Positions 10,501 through 18,016 are shown, numbered from the stretch's first letter. The stretch: 24,815 nt of DNA from an uncultured Collinsella sp. (GCA_900552735.1 USBA01000008.1:1-24815); one strand, 5' to 3'. Made by a program: numbers and translations. The notes: generated by a model not told the origin, from the sequence alone.

Positions 10501-11060
10501 GCGACCCGCATCTGCACTATGCGGACTACAAGGCGGGAAGCGCCAAGCTCGATACGTGTATGGAGCTCGTCCACGGCGCGCTCGACGGCGGTCATCGCAT
10601 CTTGCTGTTCAGCCAGTTTACGGGCATGCTCGATATCATCGGCAAGCGTCTGGCCAAGGAGGATATCGCCTTTCTTAAGCTCACGGGCGCATCGTCCAAG
10701 GAGAGCCGCGCCAAGATGGTTGCTCAGTTCCAGGCGGGCGAGGTACCGGTGTTCTTGATTTCGCTCAAGGCGGGCGGCGTGGGCCTTAATTTGACGGCTG
10801 CCGACGTGGTCATCCACTACGACCCATGGTGGAACGTGGCGGCGCAGGACCAGGCGACCGACCGCGCCCACCGCATTGGCCAACAGCACACCGTGACCGT
10901 GTACAAGCTCATCGCCAAGGACACGATCGAGGAACGCATTATGCAGATGCAAGAGTCCAAACGCGATCTGGTCAACAGCGTGCTCGGCGGCGATGGTATC
11001 TCGTCGGCGCTGTTCACGCGCGAAGATGTTCTGGCGCTGCTCGGTGGCGACGGTCGCTAG
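7587..11060 (+). CDS. SWIM zinc-finger SNF2-family DNA-dependent ATPase
   Basis: This is a bacterial SNF2/RapA-like ATPase, a double-stranded nucleic acid translocase whose bacterial substrates are poorly defined. I chose the ATG at 7587 because GGAGGA (7577-7582) lies just upstream; a GTG three bases earlier is possible. The protein is 1157 aa. An N-terminal SWIM zinc site is visible as C78-x-C80-x9-C90-x-H92. A long middle region without recognised motifs follows. The SNF2 core starts near LRGYQVDGYQWL and has Walker A DDMGLGKT (K725), the Ia motif VCPASLVYNW, DEAQ (D818, E819), LTGTPIENRLSELWSIF, and a helicase-C half with LLFSQFTGMLD, SLKAGGVGLNLT and DRAHRIGQ, all intact. It lies 38 nt after dnaE, which suggests a link to replication or repair, although position alone does not prove this. 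Confidence 0.93.
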   Translation: MAQGTFVQALRKEAALGSTFMKGRSLMLNGAVLSFEDSGSRFSKNVTIEGTVRGSRGDLYKTHVALDMDEHEVIDYDCDCPAAFRYSGMCKHAIATALAYLDASGAEPVEGLRTPVRTFTAPPAQSKQSARPAPSASSVNPNFPFPAPVPTSPSLVAALSDLSDARMDELVAMRRKFVSTIDPDAPKAVLEPSLVPYYNPLFADRFNWALEFRIRCGSVSYVVKDIDGMADAYVRGGTFSYGKKLTFVHVPEAFDDVSTKLLDFVAMTVAYLIDITSSRSASYDFARSGFVAERQLPVSEYSVVSVLDLLRGRALSFEPAWSRGTTTHRAYEVAVEPSPQGEGEVPAKRPPLLAAKIAPAAGGSYDLRLPADTYCFVAGDAAYLVDTRRARRTDTAFAQHAAPFLSHLLPCRTPVHIAADQVGEFCRMALPILRDYTDLTAPAALDAVAPEPSFAMAIGVDDGLVTCKITVTYGDWSADLFSLGAPGSPFEEQRPGVPPRDTVAEFRVMDTAALYFDFYEGGLAFEERDDESLFHLLTEGLSALSELGEVMLSDRLRQISVRPAPKLSVRATVKSNLLDVELGASGLSAADLAVYLDSYKRHQTFARLTSGDIVRLDEGARAAFGLAEDLGVDAVDLLDGVSLPASSTLFVDSMLARTPALEADRDAAFRRTVERLDTLGKMDFTVPASLKATLRGYQVDGYQWLGSLEHLGLGGILADDMGLGKTLQMIAHILARVEAGDTKPTLVVCPASLVYNWTAELERFAPSLDVCAIVGAKAQRRVQIAGVAEHNVVVTSYDLMRRDIDEYVEQDFARVVLDEAQYIKNPLTQVARAAKRLPAGVRFALTGTPIENRLSELWSIFDFLMPGLLGTRDSFAKRFEGPVEHAEGDSAARLQALVSPFVLRRVKEDVVADLPEKIEDTVMAQLTGEQRKLYLANQDRIAQQVQHREAGEFKKDKLKVLAELTKLRQICCDPHLHYADYKAGSAKLDTCMELVHGALDGGHRILLFSQFTGMLDIIGKRLAKEDIAFLKLTGASSKESRAKMVAQFQAGEVPVFLISLKAGGVGLNLTAADVVIHYDPWWNVAAQDQATDRAHRIGQQHTVTVYKLIAKDTIEERIMQMQESKRDLVNSVLGGDGISSALFTREDVLALLGGDGR

Positions 11061-11082
11061 CTGCGCGCGGGATGAGGTTGCC

Positions 11083-11106
11083 GGGGCGGATAGTACGCGC
11101 CGCCCC
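11083..11106 (+). other. GC-rich hairpin after the SNF2 gene
   Basis: GGGGCGG (11083-11089) and CCGCCCC (11100-11106) form a perfect 7-bp stem with a 10-nt loop, 22 nt after the SNF2 stop. No T-run follows, so it may be a weak or factor-dependent stop signal or simply protect the 3' end. Confidence 0.35.
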
Positions 11107-11212
11107 ACCGTTCCCGCCCGTTATGTGTTCATTTGCCATGCCGTGGATGGTTTGCCTGCCTTTGGGCATAAGAACCATCGAGAACATCGGCACATCAGCA
11201 AAGGAGAACATC

Positions 11213-11575
11213 ATGGCGAAATTCTTTAAGGACTCCGACGGCAAGCTCATTGCCGCCCTTGGCGACGGCGTTGCGACCCCTGCCGGCTGCACGGAGCTGA
11301 CGGCAAACACCGAGGATGCGGCGCACGAGAAGCACGTGCCTGTTGTCGAGACCGAGCGCGACGGCCACGTCATCCGCGCACGCGTGGGCTCGGTCGAGCA
11401 CCCCAGCCTGCCCGAGCACTATATCGAGTGGATCGCGCTTGAGGCTGAGGGCCGTCTGGAGGTCCACTACCTTGAGCCCGGCATGAAGCCCACGACGTTT
11501 TTCGCTGGCGGTTCCAAGACCGGTACCGTCTATGCCTACTGCAACCTGCATGGGCTGTGGTCCGCGACGTTCTAG
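11213..11575 (+). CDS. superoxide reductase (desulfoferrodoxin family) without the N-terminal Fe(Cys)4 site
   Basis: The protein reduces superoxide to hydrogen peroxide at a mononuclear iron centre without making oxygen, a typical defence in anaerobes. The ATG at 11213 follows AAGGAG (11201-11206) with good spacing and gives 120 aa. All catalytic-centre residues are visible: E39-K40-H41 (EKHVP), H63, H69, C110 and H113 (CNLHGLW). The first 35 residues (FFKDSDGKLIAAL...PAGC) still resemble a desulforedoxin fold, but the CxxC is replaced by D-S-D and the CC pair is reduced to the single C26. It therefore looks like a class III enzyme with one iron site. The gene appears to be monocistronic, with a terminator at 11621. 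The electron donor is not apparent nearby. Confidence 0.9.
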   Translation: MAKFFKDSDGKLIAALGDGVATPAGCTELTANTEDAAHEKHVPVVETERDGHVIRARVGSVEHPSLPEHYIEWIALEAEGRLEVHYLEPGMKPTTFFAGGSKTGTVYAYCNLHGLWSATF

Positions 11576-11620
11576 GAGCGCGCCCCCGCTCGGGGTATCA
11601 TAGCTAGCATATGCACATGC

Positions 11621-11653
11621 AAGCGCCGACTGCATCTTGCGGTCGGCGCTTTT
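11621..11653 (+). terminator. intrinsic terminator after the superoxide reductase gene
   Basis: AAGCGCCGAC (11621-11630) pairs over 10 bp with GTCGGCGCTT (11642-11651) around an 11-nt loop, and a short T-run TTTT (11650-11653) overlaps the stem end. A TATCAT hexamer at 11596-11601 lies before it. If that were a -10 box for the next gene, the hairpin would sit in that gene's leader instead and could act as an attenuator. Confidence 0.7.
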
Positions 11654-11692
11654 ACTACGACAACGACGATTTACGACGGAAAGGGCTGGGCC

Positions 11693-13678
11693 ATGAAGCT
11701 CGCACTTGCACAGATCGATATGCGCCTGGGTGATATTGAGGGCATCTGCGGCCGCATCGAGGACCAGGCTCGCCTGACTCATGAGCGCGGCGCGCGCATG
11801 CTGTGCGTTCCGGCTCCACTCTTTATGGGCGCCATGCCCGGTGGCCTGGTGGGCGCTGCCGATTTTGAGCACGATATGCTGACGGGTCTGACGGGCGTTG
11901 CCGAGCGCATCCAAGAGCTCGACATGATCTGCATCGTGCCCGCTGCGGTTTTGTTTGAGGGCCAGCCCCTGCTTGACTATATGATGCTCAAAGACGGTCG
12001 CGTGGTGCCCGCGCGCACAAGCATCGCCCTGCAGCGTGGCGAGAGCAACGACGCGCGTTGGGCGCCTCCGGTGTTTGACGTGGACGGCGTGCGCATCGCC
12101 GTGGTGTTTGACCTGGACCGCGAGCTCGAAATGCTGCCGACCGGTGTCGACCTCATTGCCTATTTCCAGTTCAACGCGTTTGACATGACCGACCGCGAGA
12201 CAGCTGGCGTCGCCGCCGTGCGCAGCGGTGCCTACCGCAAGATCGCGTCCAAGCGCAGCGTGTGGTTTGCCTGCATGGCGCCGATCGGTGCCTATGACGA
12301 GTCGGTGTATACCGGCGGTTCGTTTGTGCTCGACGACTGCGGTCGCGTGGTGGCCCAGGCGCCGTGTTTTGAGGAGAGCCTGCTGGTTCAGGAGATTCAG
12401 CGCGGCGTGATGCTCGATGCCCTGGAGGACCATGAGCTGCCCCAGTTTCGCTCCGAGGAGTGGCTGTGGCAGGCGCTGGTGCTTGCCGTGCGCGACAATG
12501 CCCGCGCCCGCGGTGCGTCGCGTGCCGTGGTGGCGCTCGAGGGCGATTTGCCGTCGTCCCTGTTGGCGGCACTTGCCGTCGATGCCTTGGGTTCGCGTAA
12601 TGTGATTGGCCTGGTGCTGGGGCGCAATCGCATCTTTACGCCGGCGCAGGAGGAGGCCGAGGCCGCCCGTTGTTCCGCTGTTCGCTCAATCGCCGAGCGC
12701 TTGCACATTCGCACTGTCGAGCGCGATGCGCCGGATGCGGCGCGCGTGCTCGATCGCGACGTGTCGGCGGGCGATGCCGAACGCCTGCGTTCGCGTGCGC
12801 TGGGCCTGATGCTCGAGGATACGGCGCTCGAGCTGGGCGCTATGGCGCTGAGCCCGCTTTCCAAGACCGAGTACGCGCTGGCGGCGCCCGCGCTTTGCGG
12901 TGGCTACCAGGGCGATTACGCGCCCTTTGGCGATGTGTATCTGTCGACGCTCGAGTTTGTGGCGCGCGTGCGCAACCGTGCCTCGGCCGTGGTGCCGCAG
13001 GAACTCGTGACGCTCAACGCGGTAGAGGATTGCATGGATCGCGTGCTGGCGCAGGCGTTCTCGACGCTCGCCGGTCCGGTTGACATGCTCGATCGTGCGG
13101 CACAGCTGCTTGGCGGGCTTGAGCCGGGCGAGGTCGATGGTGCGCTTGAGTCGCACGTAGACCGCAATCGACCTTTCGACGACATCCCGATGGCCGCCAC
13201 CAAGCCCGAGGTCTGCTCGCTGCTGCTGATGCTCGTGCGCCAGGGCGAGGCCGCCCGCCGCATGCTACCGACGGCGCCGATCGTCTCGGCCCGTTCATTT
13301 GTCGAGCGCTCCTGGCCGTACATGCTCGCGTGGTCCGATCTGGGGCTCAACGGTAAGGAGCGCATGACGGTTGATTCGCTGGCACGCGCCGAGGTGCGCC
13401 GCTTTGCCGACGACGACACGAGTGACCGTATGCGCGGCGAGATGATGGGCATACTGGGCGAGCTGCTGGGTATTTCGCCCGAGCAGATGGAGGAGCTGCG
13501 CTCCGAGGACGGTCAGCGTCGTTTGCACGAGGGAATGAAAAAGTTCGAGGGCGAGGTCCAGGACGCCATCGACAAGATGATGGGCGGCCAGGGCGGACCA
13601 CAGGGTGGGCCCCAGGGCACGCCGATGCCGCATCCGCCGGTTGACCCGAGGCAGTTCCCATTCTTCAGCCAAAACTAA
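11693..13678 (+). CDS. NAD-synthetase-like pseudoenzyme (nitrilase-like plus PP-loop-like domains, catalytic residues lost)
   Basis: The overall order matches glutamine-dependent NAD+ synthetase (NadE): an N-terminal nitrilase/amidase fold (about 1-270), then the ATP-pyrophosphatase synthetase fold (about 275-560). The start ATG follows GGAAAGGG. The amidase triad is missing: the FPEL Glu position is VPAP (A41), the Lys position is PART (about A107), and the ICED Cys position is VVFD (V138/F139). The PP-loop, normally SGGxDS, is EGDLPSS (283-289), although the following AALAVDALGSRNVIGLVL is still recognisably NadE. The later region SPLSKTEYALAA...APFGDVYLSTLEFVARVRN also keeps the scaffold but not the TTGNKSE residues. 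A tail of about 100 residues after about 560 ends in a Gly/Pro/Gln-rich segment (GGQGGPQGGPQG) and is additional. The frame is intact over 661 codons, so this is a maintained protein rather than a decaying gene. Its function is unknown; a regulatory or scaffold role is inference. Confidence 0.8.
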   Translation: MKLALAQIDMRLGDIEGICGRIEDQARLTHERGARMLCVPAPLFMGAMPGGLVGAADFEHDMLTGLTGVAERIQELDMICIVPAAVLFEGQPLLDYMMLKDGRVVPARTSIALQRGESNDARWAPPVFDVDGVRIAVVFDLDRELEMLPTGVDLIAYFQFNAFDMTDRETAGVAAVRSGAYRKIASKRSVWFACMAPIGAYDESVYTGGSFVLDDCGRVVAQAPCFEESLLVQEIQRGVMLDALEDHELPQFRSEEWLWQALVLAVRDNARARGASRAVVALEGDLPSSLLAALAVDALGSRNVIGLVLGRNRIFTPAQEEAEAARCSAVRSIAERLHIRTVERDAPDAARVLDRDVSAGDAERLRSRALGLMLEDTALELGAMALSPLSKTEYALAAPALCGGYQGDYAPFGDVYLSTLEFVARVRNRASAVVPQELVTLNAVEDCMDRVLAQAFSTLAGPVDMLDRAAQLLGGLEPGEVDGALESHVDRNRPFDDIPMAATKPEVCSLLLMLVRQGEAARRMLPTAPIVSARSFVERSWPYMLAWSDLGLNGKERMTVDSLARAEVRRFADDDTSDRMRGEMMGILGELLGISPEQMEELRSEDGQRRLHEGMKKFEGEVQDAIDKMMGGQGGPQGGPQGTPMPHPPVDPRQFPFFSQN

Positions 13679-13737
13679 CTATGGGATGGGATTCGCTTCC
13701 AACCCCGATACTTCAACTAAGCGTCTTGGCCCCGTTG

Positions 13738-13746
13738 TGTTATTCT
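13738..13746 (+). promoter_or_regulatory. extended -10 promoter element for the ruvCAB operon
   Basis: TGTTATTCT is a TGn-extended -10 element (TATTCT at 13741-13746) placed 69 nt before the ruvC start. No good -35 box is seen, which fits an extended -10 promoter. Confidence 0.5.
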
Positions 13747-13815
13747 AGAACAGACGTTCGTGAATGATGCGCGGGGCCTTGTCTTGCGCTGTGCTTGTGG
13801 CGAGGGGAGGTCGGC

Positions 13816-14337
13816 TTGGTTATCTTGGGCATTGACCCCGGTTTGGCTCATACGGGTTGGGGGATTATCGAGGAGCGGCGCGGCGAGGTTCGCTGCCGTG
13901 CCTACGGTTGTATCGAGACCAGTGCCGGAAGCCCGCTCGCGGTGCGCCTGTCGCATATCGCCCGCGACCTCAAGGGCGTCGTCGAACGCTACCGTCCCGA
14001 TACCGCGGCTATCGAGAGCATCTACTTTGGCGCCAACGTTCGTTCGGCCATCCCCACGGCACATGCCCGCGGGGCTGCGCTTGTGGCACTTTCGGAGTGC
14101 GCGCTCGAGATTGGCGAATATACGCCCATGCAGATCAAGCAGGCTGTGGTGGGCACCGGTGCCGCGGACAAGCGGCAGGTCGCCTACATGGTACGCACGC
14201 TCACGCAGCTCGACCACGACCCGCATCCCGACCATGCCGCCGATGCCCTGGCCTGCGCCATCTGCCACGTAAACCTCAGCCGCACCCGCGCCCTCACCGG
14301 TGGCGAGTTCTATCAACAGAGAGGAACCGGATACTGA
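13816..14337 (+). CDS. ruvC: crossover junction endodeoxyribonuclease RuvC
   Basis: RuvC resolves Holliday junctions by symmetric nicking, together with RuvAB. I place the start at TTG 13816, five bases after GGGGAGG (13804-13810), giving MVILGIDPG and 173 aa, which is the usual RuvC length and N-terminus. A GTG at 13795 would add an unlikely leader and overlap the ribosome-binding site. Catalytic residues are visible: D7 in GIDPG, E67 in AIESIYFG, and H140/D143 in DHAADALACAICH, the His/Asp version known from Thermus RuvC. The stop codon overlaps the ruvA start by one base (TGATG), so the genes are translationally coupled. Confidence 0.96.
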   Translation: MVILGIDPGLAHTGWGIIEERRGEVRCRAYGCIETSAGSPLAVRLSHIARDLKGVVERYRPDTAAIESIYFGANVRSAIPTAHARGAALVALSECALEIGEYTPMQIKQAVVGTGAADKRQVAYMVRTLTQLDHDPHPDHAADALACAICHVNLSRTRALTGGEFYQQRGTGY

Positions 14338-14957
14338 TGATCTCCCAGCTCCATGGAACGCTTGTCGAGGCCACGATGAGCTCTGCTGTCGTCGATGTGT
14401 CGGGCGTGGGCTTTGAGCTCGGTATTTCGGGCAGCACTGCCGCCACGCTGCCTACGCCCGGCGGTGAGGTTCGCCTCTATACCCGCATGCAGGTGCGCGA
14501 GGACGCCATGACGCTCTTTGGCTTTGCCTCCAAGGACGAGCGCACGATGTTTGACCGACTCGTGTCCGTGTCGGGTGTTGGCCCGCGTCTGGCGCTTGCC
14601 GTGCTTTCCACCTATACCGTGGGACAGCTGTATTCCCTGGTAATGGCCGAGGATGACAAGGGCATGGCCAAGGTGCCTGGTGTGGGCAAAAAGACCGCTC
14701 AGCGCCTCATCTTGGAGCTCAAAAGTACCTTTGCCAAGGACAAGGGCTTTGTTCCGGTCGACGTGATTCCCGGCCAGGTTGCGATGCCGGTCCCTGCCGC
14801 CGCTCCCTCGGCGATCGACGACGCCCGCGCGGCGCTCCTCTCCATGGGCTTTAGCCCGCAGGAGACCGAGGTTGCCCTGAGCGGGTATGATGGGCAGGAT
14901 ATGCGTGTCGAGGATCTGCTCGGCGCGGCGCTTAAGCGACTCGGAATGGATGCGTGA
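14337..14957 (+). CDS. ruvA: Holliday junction branch migration protein RuvA
   Basis: RuvA binds four-way junctions as a tetramer and loads the RuvB motor. The ATG at 14337 shares its A with the ruvC stop (TGATG), and the preceding AGAGAGGAA gives a ribosome-binding site inside ruvC. The 206-aa protein has the N-terminal OB domain (MISQLHGTLVEA to about 65), two helix-hairpin-helix motifs (SVSGVGPRLALAVL and KVPGVGKKTAQRLILEL), a Pro/Ala-rich flexible linker (about 145-160), and the C-terminal RuvB-binding three-helix domain (DDARAALLSMGFSPQETEVAL). It sits in the classical ruvC-ruvA-ruvB order. Confidence 0.97.
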   Translation: MISQLHGTLVEATMSSAVVDVSGVGFELGISGSTAATLPTPGGEVRLYTRMQVREDAMTLFGFASKDERTMFDRLVSVSGVGPRLALAVLSTYTVGQLYSLVMAEDDKGMAKVPGVGKKTAQRLILELKSTFAKDKGFVPVDVIPGQVAMPVPAAAPSAIDDARAALLSMGFSPQETEVALSGYDGQDMRVEDLLGAALKRLGMDA

Positions 14958-16024
14958 TGTGGGAAGCCGATGACTCTCAGGACCTGTGGGCGACGCCCGG
15001 CAACTCGCCGGCGGCATCCATGGCGCATGGCGAGCGCATGGTGGGCTCGGAGCTGACACCCGAGGACCTCGATGTCGACCGCACCTTGCGCCCCCAGCGC
15101 CTGGACGACTACTGCGGCCAGGAGCACATCAAGCAGAGCCTGCGCGTGCTCATCGAGGCGGCGCAGAGCCGTGGCGAGACGCTTGACCACGTGATTTTCT
15201 CGGGCCCTCCGGGCTTGGGCAAGACCACGCTGGCTACGGTTATCGCCAACGAGCTGGGCGCCCAGATTAAGACGACGAGCGGTCCGGCCATCGCGCGCAC
15301 CGGCGACCTGGCGGCTATCCTTACCAACCTGCAGCCGGGCGACGTGCTGTTTATCGACGAGATCCACCGTCTCAACCGTTCGGTCGAGGAGGTCCTGTAT
15401 CCCGCGATGGAGGACTTTGCGCTCGATATCGTGATCGGCAAGGGTCCGGCGGCACGTTCGATTCGCCTGGATATCCCCAAGTTCACGCTGGTGGCGGCAA
15501 CGACTCGCTCGGGCATGCTGACCGGCCCGTTGCGCGACCGCTTTGGCATTTCATATCGCCTGGATTACTACACCGTCGAGGAGCTCGCCCAGATCGTGAC
15601 GCGCTCGGCGACTATCCTGGGCGTGACGATTGACCATCCCAGCGCGCTCGAAATCGGCTCGCGTTCGCGCGGTACGCCGCGTCTTGCCAACCGTCTACTC
15701 AAGCGCGTGCGCGACTACGCGCAGGTGCGCGGCAACGGTCCCATCGAGCTCGATATTTGCCGTCAGGCGCTCGAGTTTTTCGAGATCGACGAGCTTGGTT
15801 TGGACTGGATGGATATTCGCATCTTGGAGACACTCGCCAAGACGTTCTCCGGTCGTGCCGTGGGTCTGACCACGCTTGCCAGTGCGGTGGGCGAAGACCC
15901 GGGCACGCTCGAGGATGTCTACGAGCCGTATCTGCTGCAGTGCGGGTTGATGATCCGTACGCCGCAGGGTCGCCAGGCAACGCTTCGCACCTTTGAACAC
16001 TTGGGAATCGAGCCGACCCTGTAA
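14957..16024 (+). CDS. ruvB: Holliday junction branch migration ATPase RuvB
   Basis: RuvB is the hexameric AAA+ motor that drives branch migration with RuvA. The ATG at 14957 overlaps the ruvA stop in the same TGATG arrangement as ruvC/ruvA; a GTG at 14954 directly before it is a possible alternative start. The product is 355 aa. It has an N-terminal extension of about 40 residues before the conserved LRPQRLDDYCGQEHIK, Walker A GPPGLGKTTLA (K89, T90), Walker B VLFIDEIHRL, the sensor/arginine-finger region TTRSGMLTGPLRDRFG, and the C-terminal winged-helix domain (LGLDWMDIRILETL...GEDPGTLEDVYEPYLLQCGL). The terminator-like hairpin at 16079 probably closes the operon. Confidence 0.97.
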   Translation: MWEADDSQDLWATPGNSPAASMAHGERMVGSELTPEDLDVDRTLRPQRLDDYCGQEHIKQSLRVLIEAAQSRGETLDHVIFSGPPGLGKTTLATVIANELGAQIKTTSGPAIARTGDLAAILTNLQPGDVLFIDEIHRLNRSVEEVLYPAMEDFALDIVIGKGPAARSIRLDIPKFTLVAATTRSGMLTGPLRDRFGISYRLDYYTVEELAQIVTRSATILGVTIDHPSALEIGSRSRGTPRLANRLLKRVRDYAQVRGNGPIELDICRQALEFFEIDELGLDWMDIRILETLAKTFSGRAVGLTTLASAVGEDPGTLEDVYEPYLLQCGLMIRTPQGRQATLRTFEHLGIEPTL

Positions 16025-16078
16025 GGGCCTTTGTGCCGGCGCGTCTGTGGGCTATCGCCGGGCATCGGGTAAACATAT

Positions 16079-16105
16079 CGCCGTTCGTCGGTTACGGGCG
16101 TTTTT
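16079..16105 (+). terminator. probable intrinsic terminator of ruvCAB
   Basis: CGCCGT (16079-16084) pairs with ACGGGCG (16094-16100), with one bulged G and a 9-nt loop, followed by TTTTT (16101-16105). The stem is short but GC-rich and the T-run is directly attached. Confidence 0.5.
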
Positions 16106-16119
16106 CTATTGCGCGCGCG

Positions 16120-16128
16120 TGCTATGCT
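16120..16128 (+). promoter_or_regulatory. extended -10 promoter element for fhs
   Basis: TGCTATGCT is a TGn-extended -10 (TATGCT at 16123-16128), 40 nt before the fhs start. The upstream sequence shows no convincing -35 box. It is the same extended -10 style as the element before ruvC. Confidence 0.5.
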
Positions 16129-16168
16129 GGATTGGTCTTTTTCTCATCCGGTAACGAAAGGACCGCCC

Positions 16169-17836
16169 ATGCCTACTGACATCGAAATCGCACGTTCCGT
16201 CACGCCGCTGCCCATTACCGAGGTGGCTAAGAACGCCGGCGTCGACGTAAAGCACCTGATTCCGTACGGCTTCGACAAGGCTAAGGTCGACTATTCGCTG
16301 CTTAACGAGCCGACCAATCACCAGGCCAAGCTCGTCCTCGTGACCGCCATCAACCCCACGCCCGCTGGCGAAGGCAAGACCACCACGACCATCGGTCTGG
16401 CCGACGGCCTGCGTCGTCGCGGCGTCAAGAGCGCTGTGGCCCTGCGCGAGCCTTCGCTCGGCCCCGTCTTTGGCGTAAAGGGCGGTGCCGCCGGCGGCGG
16501 TTGGGCCCAGGTCATCCCCATGGAGGATATCAACCTGCACTTTACCGGCGACTTCCACGCTATCGGTGCCGCCAATAACCTGCTGGCCGCCATGCTTGAC
16601 AACCATATTCAGCAGGGCAACCAGCTCGGTATCGACGTTAAGCGCATCACCTGGAAGCGCGTTGTCGACATGAACGACCGCCAGCTGCGCCACGTTATTG
16701 ACGGCATTGGCGGCAAGGCCCAGGGTGTGCCGCGCGAGGATGGCTTCGACATCACTGTTGCCTCCGAAGTCATGGCGATCTTGTGCCTGTCCACGAGTAT
16801 CAACGACCTCAAGGAGCGCCTGGGCGAGATCGTCGTCGGCTACAGCTATGCCGGCGAGCCCGTTCGCGCCCGCGACCTCAAGGCTCAGGGCGCCATGGCT
16901 GCGCTGCTTAAGGATGCGCTCAAGCCCAACCTTGTGCAGACGCTCGAGGGCACGCCCGCGTTTGTCCACGGCGGCCCCTTCGCCAATATCGCCCACGGCT
17001 GCAACTCCATCATGGCCACGCGTATGGCCATGCGCTTTGGCGATGTCGCCATTACCGAGGCAGGCTTTGGCGCCGATCTGGGTGCTGAGAAGTTCCTCGA
17101 CATTAAGTGTCGCATGACGGGCGTTCGCCCCAGCGCCGTCGTGATTGTCGCCACTGCCCGTGCGCTTAAGTACAACGGCGGCGTTGCCAAGGCCGACCTT
17201 AATGACGAGAACCTCGATGCCCTCAAGGCCGGCATGCCCAACCTGCTGCGCCACGTCGACAACATTCAGAACGTGTACGGCCTGCCCTGCGTGGTTGCCA
17301 TTAACCGCTTCCCGACGGACACCGAGGCCGAGCTTGCGCTCATCGAGTCCGAGTGCCAGAAGCTCGGCGTCAACGTTAAGCTGTCCGAGGTTTGGGCCAA
17401 GGGCGGCGAGGGCGCGCTCGACCTGGCCGATGAGGTTATGCGCCTGATTGAGCAGCCGAGCGAGCTCAAGTTTGCCTACGAGGACGGTGCCGATGTTGCC
17501 GATGCTCTTGAGGCCGTTGCCACTAAGGTCTACCGCGCCGACGGCGTCGACTTTACGCCGGCTGCCAAGCGTCAGCTTGCCGAGCTGCGCGAGAACGGCT
17601 TTGGCAACCTGCCGGTGTGCGTCGCCAAGACGCAGTACAGCTTTAGCGACAACGCCAAGGCGCTGGGCGCTCCCGAGGGCTTCCGCATCACCGTGCGCGA
17701 GCTCAAGGTTTCCGCCGGTGCCCACTTTGTGGTCGCGCTGACCGGCAGCGTTCTGACCATGCCGGGCCTGCCCAAGGTCCCCGCGGCCGAAAACATCGAC
17801 GTCGATAACGACGGCAACATCACCGGCCTGTTTTAA
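16169..17836 (+). CDS. fhs: formate-tetrahydrofolate ligase
   Basis: The enzyme joins formate to tetrahydrofolate with ATP, giving 10-formyl-THF for purine and C1 metabolism or the methyl branch of the acetyl-CoA pathway. The ATG at 16169 follows AAAGGA with correct spacing, and the 555-aa product matches the family's usual length of about 556. The nucleotide-binding loop PTPAGEGKTTTT (63-74), ALREPSLGPVFGVKGGAAGGG, and FTGDFHAIGAANNLLAA are all strongly conserved family segments, as is PFANIAHGCNS. The gene has its own promoter element and a strong terminator, so it appears monocistronic. No other one-carbon genes are next to it. Confidence 0.98.
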   Translation: MPTDIEIARSVTPLPITEVAKNAGVDVKHLIPYGFDKAKVDYSLLNEPTNHQAKLVLVTAINPTPAGEGKTTTTIGLADGLRRRGVKSAVALREPSLGPVFGVKGGAAGGGWAQVIPMEDINLHFTGDFHAIGAANNLLAAMLDNHIQQGNQLGIDVKRITWKRVVDMNDRQLRHVIDGIGGKAQGVPREDGFDITVASEVMAILCLSTSINDLKERLGEIVVGYSYAGEPVRARDLKAQGAMAALLKDALKPNLVQTLEGTPAFVHGGPFANIAHGCNSIMATRMAMRFGDVAITEAGFGADLGAEKFLDIKCRMTGVRPSAVVIVATARALKYNGGVAKADLNDENLDALKAGMPNLLRHVDNIQNVYGLPCVVAINRFPTDTEAELALIESECQKLGVNVKLSEVWAKGGEGALDLADEVMRLIEQPSELKFAYEDGADVADALEAVATKVYRADGVDFTPAAKRQLAELRENGFGNLPVCVAKTQYSFSDNAKALGAPEGFRITVRELKVSAGAHFVVALTGSVLTMPGLPKVPAAENIDVDNDGNITGLF

Positions 17837-17861
17837 GCCTGCTACTCATAGCCGCTTGCCC

Positions 17862-17898
17862 GCCCCGCCGCGCCTACCAAGGCCCGGCGGGGCTTTTT
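17862..17898 (+). terminator. strong intrinsic terminator of fhs
   Basis: GCCCCGCCG (17862-17870) and CGGCGGGGC (17885-17893) form a perfect 9-bp stem with a 14-nt loop, followed by TTTTT (17894-17898). It lies 25 nt after the fhs stop codon. Confidence 0.9.
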
Positions 17899-17965
17899 GA
17901 TCCTTAGGCCCGCGCATGTCTTGTAGATACCGGCGGGCTTTGCCCATCATAGGCTTTTGCGCGGG

Positions 17966-17971
17966 TAGAAT
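17966..17971 (+). promoter_or_regulatory. possible -10 element for the PASTA-like membrane protein gene
   Basis: TAGAAT lies 45 nt before the ATG at 18017. A TTTGCC at 17939-17944 is too far away (21 nt) to be a good -35 box. Confidence 0.35.
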
Positions 17972-18016
17972 GCATGGATAACTTGATGCTTGCAGGCGAC
18001 GGAAAGGAAACGTTGC

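Noticed and set aside
7545..11108. Several long - strand frames (413, 385, 300 codons) opposite the SNF2 gene
   Set aside because: They are biased in composition, have no recognisable domains, and tile over a well-supported SNF2 gene.
10826..11575. A long upstream extension of the superoxide reductase frame
   Set aside because: The start at 11213 has AAGGAG at the right distance and gives the family's normal N-terminus; the extension overlaps the SNF2 gene.
11195..12433. A 412-codon - strand frame over the superoxide reductase and NadE-like genes
   Set aside because: It spans two real genes and a terminator and has no motif or start signal.
16106..17725. A 539-codon - strand frame opposite fhs
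   Set aside because: Same antisense effect; the translation is repetitive and lacks motifs, whereas fhs is fully conserved on the + strand.
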